From Thiobacillus sp. (GTDB taxonomy: Bacteria; Pseudomonadota; Gammaproteobacteria; Burkholderiales; Thiobacillaceae), in the NCBI GenBank assembly GCA_018780025.1, contig JADMKH010000067.1, positions 1 to 11,165 on the forward strand: a stretch of DNA of 11,165 nucleotides. The letters are read 5' to 3'. The notes below the pieces were generated by a model. It was not told the DNA's origin. It searched no databases and saw nothing but the letters and a program-made list of their open reading frames with translations. Made by a program: the position numbers and the translations under genes. The stretch's first letter is position 1; each line of letters starts with the position of its first letter. Shown piece by piece: positions 6,730 through 11,165 of this stretch.

Positions 6730-8472
6730 TCAGGACACGCTGCCATCGTAATCCGCAATACCCGGATTGGATTTGCCGACGCCGACGATCCTGGGCGTAT
6801 TCAGTTTCAGGCCCTTGATCACTTTCTTGTCGCGCAGGTAGCTGGCCACCACATCCCAGATCGGTTCGCCGGTTGCGCCTTCAGCCACCGGCGCCCAGCC
6901 AGCGACCTTGTAGGTTTTGCGGGCGTCGATCGGCTTGCCTTTGATGCGCATGTCGGTGATGCGCTTGCCGATTTTCTGGTTCGGATTGATGGTGTATTCG
7001 ATCCCGCCGACGCGCACCATGTCGCCGCCCTGCTGGAAGTAGGGGTCGGTATTGAACAGGTTATCGCCGACATCTTCCAGGATGGTCTTGATGGTTTCGC
7101 CCGTCATGTTGGTCAGCGTGGTCTGCGGATAGGTGATCGCTGTCTGGTCCATCAGGCGTTCCATGGTGATGGGGTCGCCCGGCAGCAGCGTGGTACCCCA
7201 GCGGAAGCCAGGCGAGAAGGCCGCATCTGCGCCTTTCACTTCCATCATGGCATCAACCAGCAGCTGATCCCAGGTGCCGTTGAAGTTGCCGCGGCGATAG
7301 AGGAAGTCGTCGGTGACAGCGAGCTTTTCGCTGAGCTTGGACTCGTATGGCGCGCGAACCTTGTTGATGTACGCGGTCATGGCAGGGTCGGCGGGCAACA
7401 GGTTGGAGAACACCGGCAGCAGACGGTACTTGAAGCTGGCGACACGATTGCCCTTGACCTCGAAGTCCATCACGCCGAGGAACTTGCCGTTGGAGCCCGC
7501 GTTGGTGACCAGCGTGATGCCCTTGGCATTTTTGACCTGGATCGGCTGCGGCACGCCGTCATGGGTGTGGCCACCAAAGATGGCGTCAATGCCGGTAACG
7601 CGGCTGGCCATTTTGATATCCACGTCCATGCCGTTGTGCGACAGCACGATCACGACCTTGGCGCCTTTGGCGCGGGCGTCGTTGACCCATTTCTGCATGC
7701 CGTCGTCGCGGATGCCGAAGCTCCAGTCCGGCACCATGTGGCGCGGGTTGGCAATCGGCGTGTAGGGGAAAGCCTGGCCGATCACGGCGACTTTGACGCC
7801 GTTCATTTCCTTCATGGTGTAGGGCTTGAACACCTGGTCGCCAAAGTCGTTGGTGACGATGTTCTGCGCGACGAAATCGACGTTGGCTTTCTTGAAGTCC
7901 TTGTTGACGATTTCCACCACGCGTTCGGCGCCGAAAGTCGATTCCCAGTGCGGGGTCATCACATCAACGCCGAGCTTGATGCAGGCATCGACCATGTCCT
8001 GCGCATTGGTCCACAGTGAAGTGGCCGAGCCTTGCCAGGTGTCGCCGCCGTCAAGCAGCAACGCGCCCGGACGCTGCGCGCGCATCTTGTCGACCAGGGT
8101 TTTCAGGTGGGCGAAGCCGCCGACCTTGCCGTAAACCTTGGCAGCTTCGGTGAAATCGAGGTAGCTGAATGCGTGGGCTTCTGCACTGCCCGGCTTGACG
8201 CCAAACGTCTTCAGCAGATGCTGGCCGACCAGATGGGGGGCCTTGCCGAGGGCGCCACCGACGCCCAGGTTGACGTTCGGCTCGCGGAACCACACCGGCA
8301 GCAATTGTGCATGGCAGTCGGTGAAGTGCAGGAAAGAAACGTTGCCGTGTCGGGGCACGTCATAGAAATTGGCGGGTGCAGTGCCAGCCAGGGCGGACTT
8401 GCTGTCCAACGCCATACCGGATGCTGCAGCAACAGCGAGTAATTGCAGAAACTCACGGCGATTCATGTGCAT
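6730..8472 (-). CDS. soxB: SoxB, thiosulfohydrolase (binuclear metallophosphoesterase fold)
   Basis: SoxB hydrolyses the sulfone from SoxY-bound cysteine S-thiosulfonate, releasing sulfate in the periplasm. It has 580 residues, a normal length. The N-terminus is a Tat signal with RREFLQLL (5-12) and A-L-A at 27-29. The metallophosphoesterase metal ligands are visible: D52-C-H54, D144 in DGGDTW (141-146), HWE at 175-177, SHNGMD (278-283) and GGHTHDG (300-306). The 5'-nucleotidase-type C-terminal domain follows from about 385. The first ATG (8472) is chosen because GAGGAGAA lies at 8477-8484, six bases away from the GGAG core; a second ATG two codons on is too distant. It is last in the sox order but separated from soxA by a terminator and has its own promoter candidate. 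Unusual detail: QQGGDM at 480-485, where I recall QHGGDM as common. Confidence 0.97.
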   Translation of the reverse strand: MHMNRREFLQLLAVAAASGMALDSKSALAGTAPANFYDVPRHGNVSFLHFTDCHAQLLPVWFREPNVNLGVGGALGKAPHLVGQHLLKTFGVKPGSAEAHAFSYLDFTEAAKVYGKVGGFAHLKTLVDKMRAQRPGALLLDGGDTWQGSATSLWTNAQDMVDACIKLGVDVMTPHWESTFGAERVVEIVNKDFKKANVDFVAQNIVTNDFGDQVFKPYTMKEMNGVKVAVIGQAFPYTPIANPRHMVPDWSFGIRDDGMQKWVNDARAKGAKVVIVLSHNGMDVDIKMASRVTGIDAIFGGHTHDGVPQPIQVKNAKGITLVTNAGSNGKFLGVMDFEVKGNRVASFKYRLLPVFSNLLPADPAMTAYINKVRAPYESKLSEKLAVTDDFLYRRGNFNGTWDQLLVDAMMEVKGADAAFSPGFRWGTTLLPGDPITMERLMDQTAITYPQTTLTNMTGETIKTILEDVGDNLFNTDPYFQQGGDMVRVGGIEYTINPNQKIGKRITDMRIKGKPIDARKTYKVAGWAPVAEGATGEPIWDVVASYLRDKKVIKGLKLNTPRIVGVGKSNPGIADYDGSVS

Positions 8473-8514
8473 GGGGTTCTCCTCGGGGATGAGCGATATG
8501 AAATGGTTTCCAGC

Positions 8515-8543
8515 ATTATCGATACTGTCGCATGGCCCGTAAA
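8515..8543 (-). promoter_or_regulatory. Candidate sigma70 promoter of soxB
   Basis: On the minus strand, TTTACG (8538-8543, four of six to TTGACA) is followed after exactly 17 bases by GATAAT (8515-8520, five of six to TATAAT). Transcription would start near 8508, giving a leader of about 36 bases before the soxB ATG. The site lies directly downstream of the soxA terminator, where a new promoter would be needed. Confidence 0.6.
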
Positions 8544-8587
8544 TAGTAGCTCCGGCTCATGTATGCCGGGTCATTCGCGTATCGATA
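8517..8587. repeat. Two copies of the palindrome TATCGATA around the soxB promoter
   Basis: The palindrome TATCGATA occurs at 8517-8524 and again at 8580-8587, 63 bases apart, about six helical turns. The first copy overlaps the end of the -10 element and the second abuts the soxA terminator stem. Between them lies a short inverted repeat, CCGGC (8552-8556) with GCCGG (8565-8569), just upstream of the -35 element. These could be operator sites, but chance is not excluded. Confidence 0.35.
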
Positions 8588-8591
8588 AAAA

Positions 8592-8619
8592 GAAAAAGCC
8601 CGGTTGCCCGGGCTTTTTC
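8592..8619. terminator. Intrinsic terminator after soxA
   Basis: A perfect 12-bp stem, GAAAAAGCCCGG (8592-8603) with CCGGGCTTTTTC (8608-8619), encloses a TTGC loop. On the minus strand the GC-rich stem is followed by a T-run, as expected for an intrinsic terminator. It begins 15 bases after the soxA stop and lies before the soxB promoter candidate, so it should end or reduce transcription of soxXYZA. Confidence 0.9.
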
Positions 8620-8634
8620 ATGCAACGGGGCCGC

Positions 8635-9480
8635 TTACTTGCGGAACACCGAGGCTTTCATCGGCAGGCCATTGGACAACGCAGAATGGAAGTACTCCAG
8701 GTTGTTCATGGTATCGCCTCCCTGCGGCGGCGGAACCTGACGGACCTGCGTGAAGCAGCCCTGGTAGCGCTGCTGCAGCGTCACCAGATTGTCGCCGCCA
8801 CGGAACACTGGCCAGTGCACGGTATGGCCAACTGCGGGGGAGATCAACTCCGAACGCAGACGGTTGCCGCCGTTCTGAACGTGGCAGCTGGCGCAGGCGA
8901 AGTTGAGCTGGCCCTTGCGGCTGTAGAAGGTTTTTTTGCCATCTTCATACGCGGCCGTGGCTTTGGGGCCTTCGACCTTGACGTTCGCTATCATGCCGTC
9001 GGACAAGGTGCGCATGTAGGCGGTAACCACGCCCATGGTCTTCATGTCGTTTACCTTGTAGGCTTCTTCGCCGTTGGCGGTGCGACATTTGTTGATGGCG
9101 TCATGCAGCGTCACAACCTTGCCTGAGGCTTCATCGAACTGGGGGTAGTTGCCGGCGATCTGTTTACCGCCGTTGGGCAGGCAGCTCGCGTAGGTCTTGC
9201 CGTTCTTGAAGGGGGTTTCCCACATCTTGCGGCCCTTCTCGACTTCTGAATCGAAAGGCGGGAACTCCATGATGGCGTCGTACTGCGCCTTGCTGTCGGC
9301 ATCGAATGCCAGCGCGCCGTAGACGTAATCCTCTACCTTCACATTCGGATATTTTGTCGTGTAGTACTTGATAAGTTCCTGCTTGTCAGACTCGGGTGTT
9401 GCGTGTGCCGTTGCGGCACCCAAAGCAATGCCCAAACCAGCCATGCCTGTCAGCAGTTTCGTAATGATTTTTTGTTTCAT
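8635..9480 (-). CDS. soxA: SoxA, single-haem c-type cytochrome subunit of SoxAX
   Basis: Catalytic subunit of SoxAX, the periplasmic cytochrome that couples thiosulfate to the SoxY cysteine. It has 281 residues with a signal peptide cleaved after A-H-A (25-27). One haem site is present: C196-A-S-C199-H200. The predicted active-site cysteine, which becomes a persulfide ligand in this family, is C242 in RYQGCFTQVRQVPP (238-251). The N-terminal haem motif of di-haem SoxA is missing: C100 is followed by LPNG without a second Cys-His, and C132 is free, so these two probably form the disulfide known from single-haem SoxA. The start at 9480 is set by GGAGG five bases upstream; the frame extends to 9525 but that adds an arginine-rich segment before the signal peptide. 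The protein ends in the usual SNGLPMKA pattern. Confidence 0.96.
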   Translation of the reverse strand: MKQKIITKLLTGMAGLGIALGAATAHATPESDKQELIKYYTTKYPNVKVEDYVYGALAFDADSKAQYDAIMEFPPFDSEVEKGRKMWETPFKNGKTYASCLPNGGKQIAGNYPQFDEASGKVVTLHDAINKCRTANGEEAYKVNDMKTMGVVTAYMRTLSDGMIANVKVEGPKATAAYEDGKKTFYSRKGQLNFACASCHVQNGGNRLRSELISPAVGHTVHWPVFRGGDNLVTLQQRYQGCFTQVRQVPPPQGGDTMNNLEYFHSALSNGLPMKASVFRK

Positions 9481-9485
9481 GCCGT

Positions 9486-9490
9486 CCTCC
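9486..9490 (-). promoter_or_regulatory. Ribosome binding site deciding the soxA start
   Basis: GGAGG on the minus strand lies five bases before ATG 9480. It supports this ATG over the in-frame ATG at 9525, which would place a charged segment ahead of the signal peptide. Confidence 0.85.
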
Positions 9491-9511
9491 AGAAACCTGA
9501 TGAAAAAGCGA

Positions 9512-9534
9512 GAGCGGGGCCTCAAGCCCCGCTC
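9512..9534 (-). terminator. Hairpin between soxZ and soxA, terminator- or attenuator-like
   Basis: GAGCGGGGC (9512-9520) pairs perfectly over 9 bp with GCCCCGCTC (9526-9534) around a five-base loop. On the minus strand a T-run (TTTTT) begins four bases after the stem. The stem sits 15 bases after the soxZ stop and 22 bases before the soxA ribosome binding site. It could be a partial terminator, or protect the 3' end of soxXYZ mRNA. Confidence 0.65.
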
Positions 9535-9549
9535 AATTGCTGCCCGTCT

Positions 9550-9864
9550 TTAGCCGATGGTAGCTTCGGCGGTGTTCTTGTCGCCCTTGTTGTCGACCCA
9601 GTTAACGACAACCTTGTCGCCTGCTTTGGGGCCTTTAACCTTGAAACCCAGGTAGGGGTTCTTGGAAATGCCGCCGCTCATGCCGGCATCCAGAACCTTG
9701 GCTCCGTTGATGCTTGCGGTCACGTCGGTAATGTAGTGGGCGGGAATCAGTTGACCGGTTTTGGCGTCTTTACGCACGCCGGTTTCCATGGTGTGGTTCA
9801 TCAGCACTTTGACATCGGCAACATCGCCGGCCATCGTGGCACGGATACGCATCGGTTCAGCCAT
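9550..9864 (-). CDS. soxZ: SoxZ, sulfur-carrier complex subunit
   Basis: SoxZ has an immunoglobulin-like fold and pairs with SoxY to form the periplasmic SoxYZ carrier. The product is 104 residues, the usual length, with no signal peptide of its own; in this family SoxZ is exported together with Tat-bound SoxY. Family features visible are the opening PMRIRA, the central HYITDVTASING segment (43-54), GGISKNPYLGFK (64-75) and a C-terminal strand ending AEATIG. The ATG at 9864 has AAAGGA at 9872-9877, seven bases upstream. The gene follows soxY by 66 bases and precedes soxA, with a hairpin between. There are no cysteines, as expected, since the sulfur is carried on SoxY. Confidence 0.96.
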   Translation of the reverse strand: MAEPMRIRATMAGDVADVKVLMNHTMETGVRKDAKTGQLIPAHYITDVTASINGAKVLDAGMSGGISKNPYLGFKVKGPKAGDKVVVNWVDNKGDKNTAEATIG

Positions 9865-9883
9865 TTGGCTTTCCTTTCTAAAA

Positions 9884-9897
9884 TTGAATCAATTCAA
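9884..9897. repeat. Palindrome in the soxY-soxZ gap
   Basis: TTGAAT (9884-9889) and ATTCAA (9892-9897) form a 6-bp inverted repeat with a two-base spacer, in an AT-rich 66-base gap just upstream of the soxZ ribosome binding site. It resembles an FNR-type box (TTGAT-N4-ATCAA) with one mismatch in each half, but its place inside the operon argues against a normal operator. Confidence 0.3.
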
Positions 9898-9930
9898 AAA
9901 ATCGCTGAGCAAAAACGGGGGAGGGGCGAA

Positions 9931-10398
9931 TTAACCGCCGCAGCCGCCGATCGTGACCTTGACTTCCTTGGCGGAAGTGTAGGTTTTGCCGCCGGCTGTC
10001 ACGACAGCGCGAATCAGCGAGGTTTGGCCCATTTTGATTCGGGTGGAAATGAAGCCCTGCGCACCATTCGTCAGGTCAAAGTCTGCAACCAGCGGGGTCG
10101 CATTCTTTTCGGCAACGATGGCGATTGCGGTGGTACCAGCGATGCCGCTGGTCACTTCAACCGGCACGACAGCGCCGTTTTCTGCGATGTCCGGAGCCTT
10201 GATGGTGATGTCCTTGGAGTCGGCAGCGCCAGAAGCACCCATGCTTTTCAGGGCGTCTCCAACGGTTTTGGCTTCAAAGGCGGTGCGCGGTGCGCCGGCC
10301 AACGCCATGGTGGGTTTCAACAAACCAGCAGCCACAGCGACGGCCACGGTACCCGCACCAGCGGCGCTTTTTAGTACATTTCTACGAAGTGCGTTCAT
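9931..10398 (-). CDS. soxY: SoxY, sulfur-carrier protein
   Basis: SoxY carries all thiosulfate-oxidation intermediates on its C-terminal cysteine, held on a swinging arm. The protein ends in GGCGG (151-155), with C153 as the carrier residue; this pentapeptide is diagnostic. It starts with a Tat signal, ALRRNVLK (3-10), a hydrophobic stretch and A-L-A (32-34). The mature part is about 120 residues with the beta-sandwich pattern of the family. Two ATGs are possible. The one at 10404 is only two bases from the AAGGAG site, while ATG 10398 has eight, so I chose 10398 (155 residues). It follows soxX by 39 bases and precedes soxZ. Confidence 0.96.
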   Translation of the reverse strand: MNALRRNVLKSAAGAGTVAVAVAAGLLKPTMALAGAPRTAFEAKTVGDALKSMGASGAADSKDITIKAPDIAENGAVVPVEVTSGIAGTTAIAIVAEKNATPLVADFDLTNGAQGFISTRIKMGQTSLIRAVVTAGGKTYTSAKEVKVTIGGCGG

Positions 10399-10406
10399 GG
10401 GCATGT

Positions 10407-10412
10407 CTCCTT
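10407..10412 (-). promoter_or_regulatory. Ribosome binding site deciding the soxY start
   Basis: AAGGAG on the minus strand lies eight bases from ATG 10398 but only two from ATG 10404. The spacing favours the second ATG, giving a start of M-N-A-L-R-R. Confidence 0.75.
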
Positions 10413-10437
10413 AGCTTGAACAGTTACAAAACAGGAT

Positions 10438-10824
10438 TTACAGACCGTATACAAAGTCGGTCACTTTATCGATTTCATTTTCCGTCAGCACGCCATGCTT
10501 GCCGAACGGAATCATGGAGGAGGACGGGTTCATGACGGTCGCATCCCAGATCTGGGCGCGCATCTTGGCCTTGTCGGGGAAGCGCGCGCTCATGGCGATC
10601 AGGGGCGGGCCGTACATGCCGCCTGACACCGCATCGGGGACGGTCGGCATGGTGTGGCAAGCCAGGCAGTTACCCTTACGGTTATTGAACGCGATGTCCT
10701 TGCCGCTGTCTTCTTTTTTCGGGGCTGCGGCTGCCGGGGCTGCCGTAGCCTGTGCCAGAACACTACCCGACAGCATGAATGCGCTGATCGCGAAGGCCGT
10801 TGCTACCTGATGCAATTTTCGCAT
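10438..10824 (-). CDS. soxX: SoxX, single-haem c-type cytochrome subunit of SoxAX
   Basis: Electron-accepting subunit of SoxAX. It has 128 residues with a Sec signal peptide (1-24, ending V-L-A), an Ala/Pro-rich linker (25-36), then a small cytochrome c domain. The haem motif is C53-L-A-C56-H57. M104 in SSSMIPFGKHGVL (101-113) is the likely axial ligand, and the protein ends in the family-like EIDKVTDFVYGL. ATG 10824 is chosen because GGAGG lies six bases upstream; an ATG two codons earlier (10830) directly abuts the ribosome binding site, and the frame extends further up to 11064 without a signal-peptide context. It is the first recognised gene of the sox cluster, with 203 bases of intergenic DNA before it. 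Confidence 0.95.
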   Translation of the reverse strand: MRKLHQVATAFAISAFMLSGSVLAQATAAPAAAAPKKEDSGKDIAFNNRKGNCLACHTMPTVPDAVSGGMYGPPLIAMSARFPDKAKMRAQIWDATVMNPSSSMIPFGKHGVLTENEIDKVTDFVYGL

Positions 10825-10830
10825 TGTCAT

Positions 10831-10835
10831 CCTCC
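10831..10835 (-). promoter_or_regulatory. Ribosome binding site deciding the soxX start
   Basis: GGAGG on the minus strand lies six bases before ATG 10824. The ATG at 10830 immediately follows it with no spacing, so the later ATG is the start. Confidence 0.85.
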
Positions 10836-10915
10836 TATTATTTGACGTCGTGATGAAAGCGCTTGCTGCTTGGGGTTGCCGTGCAGTGAACGCTATCCAG
10901 TAATGGATGAGGCGT

Positions 10916-10945
10916 AGCATAGTGGAATTAGTTTTTGTCTTGCAA
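10916..10945 (-). promoter_or_regulatory. Possible sigma70-like promoter of the sox operon
   Basis: On the minus strand, TTGCAA (10940-10945) is followed after 18 bases by TATGCT (10916-10921). Each matches its consensus at four of six positions. The leader to soxX would be about 85 bases. The match is modest; such a weak promoter would fit an activated operon, but that is inference. Confidence 0.35.
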
Positions 10946-10979
10946 GGCCAAGCTGGAGTTTTTATGTCTAAACAGGCGG

Positions 10980-10993
10980 GGTAAATTGTTACC
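10980..10993. repeat. Inverted repeat upstream of soxX
   Basis: GGTAA (10980-10984) and TTACC (10989-10993) form a perfect 5-bp inverted repeat with a four-base spacer. It lies about 35 bases upstream of the possible -35 element of the sox operon, where an activator or repressor could bind. No regulator is identified. Confidence 0.3.
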
Positions 10994-11027
10994 AGCCGCG
11001 TCAGATATAGGCTTGGGCATCGGTCGA

Positions 11028-11165
11028 TTATCCTTTGCGTTGTGCTTTCTCCGACTCTTGCCACTCGCGTCGCCGCGCTTCTGCCGCTGACATTTCGTAG
11101 AAGCTGCCGTCCCCTGCCTTGATGCCCAGCGTGATTTGTTCGATTGCTGCAACCAGATTGCCGCT
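11028..11165 (-). CDS. C-terminal end of an unrecognised protein (cut by the window edge)
   Basis: An open frame of 45 codons plus TAA runs from the window edge; the start lies outside. The visible part is an amphipathic helix-like segment (NLVAAIEQITLGIKAG, residues 3-18 of the fragment) and a highly charged tail rich in Glu, Arg and Lys (AEARRREWQESEKAQRKG). There is no cysteine, haem motif or membrane helix in the fragment. It has the same strand as the sox genes, but 203 bases and no evident terminator separate it from soxX, so read-through into sox is possible. I do not recognise the family. Confidence 0.55.
   Translation of the reverse strand, partial: SGNLVAAIEQITLGIKAGDGSFYEMSAAEARRREWQESEKAQRKG

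Noticed and set aside
6508..8019. A 503-codon open frame on the + strand antisense to soxB
   Set aside because: It lies opposite the well-supported soxB coding sequence, runs through the batD end and the terminator, and its product has no recognisable domain. Long antisense frames are expected in GC-rich DNA.
9403..10374. A 323-codon open frame on the + strand across soxA, soxZ and soxY
   Set aside because: It crosses three recognised genes and their gaps and has no good start context; it is a reverse-strand shadow.
10825..11064. Upstream extension of soxX to ATG 11064
   Set aside because: The signal peptide and GGAGG site mark the start at 10824; the extension has no SoxX-like features and runs into the neighbouring gene.
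1..11165. Mobile elements, CRISPR arrays, tRNA or rRNA genes, attachment sites
   Set aside because: No transposase or integrase motif, no regularly spaced repeats, and no RNA gene pattern was seen on either strand.

Overview
The window looks like chromosomal DNA of a GC-rich, chemolithotrophic, sulfur-oxidising proteobacterium. A betaproteobacterium of the Thiobacillus/Sulfuricella kind is my best guess. That rests on the gene order soxX-Y-Z-A-B, the single-haem SoxA and the general protein flavour; no ribosomal marker is present, so the taxonomy is inference.

Layout. The left part, 169-6623 on the + strand, is a tightly packed six-gene MoxR/Bat operon: moxR AAA+ ATPase, DUF58 protein, DUF4381-like membrane protein, BatA-like VWA protein, a BatB-BatC fusion (VWA plus TPR) and BatD-like protein. 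Every neighbouring pair overlaps by 4-8 bases, so translation is probably coupled. The right part, 6730-10824 on the - strand, is a thiosulfate-oxidation (Sox) cluster transcribed right to left: soxX, soxY, soxZ, soxA, soxB. The two operons converge on a bidirectional intrinsic terminator at 6688-6713. The last 138 bases hold the 3' end of an unrecognised gene on the - strand, upstream of soxX.

How the genes work together. SoxAX (c-type cytochrome) oxidatively couples thiosulfate to the C-terminal cysteine of SoxY in the SoxYZ carrier, and SoxB hydrolyses the terminal sulfone off as sulfate. soxCD is not in the window. The cluster therefore looks like the truncated Sox type, in which the remaining sulfane sulfur is handled another way, commonly by sulfur globules and reverse Dsr or sHdr. 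The MoxR ATPase is cytoplasmic. The VWA and TPR domains are predicted to face the periplasm on membrane anchors, as expected for this family of proposed chaperone/maturation systems.

Regulation visible in the sequence. A 12-bp stem terminator lies between soxA and soxB, followed by a good sigma70-like promoter for soxB. A second hairpin separates soxZ from soxA. Together these suggest graded expression across the sox cluster. Inverted repeats upstream of soxX, soxB and moxR are candidate regulatory elements. I found no tRNA, rRNA, CRISPR array, insertion sequence or other mobile element. Most of the window is recognisable, known biology; the less ordinary parts are the segmented sox transcription unit and the junction structure of the BatB-BatC fusion.
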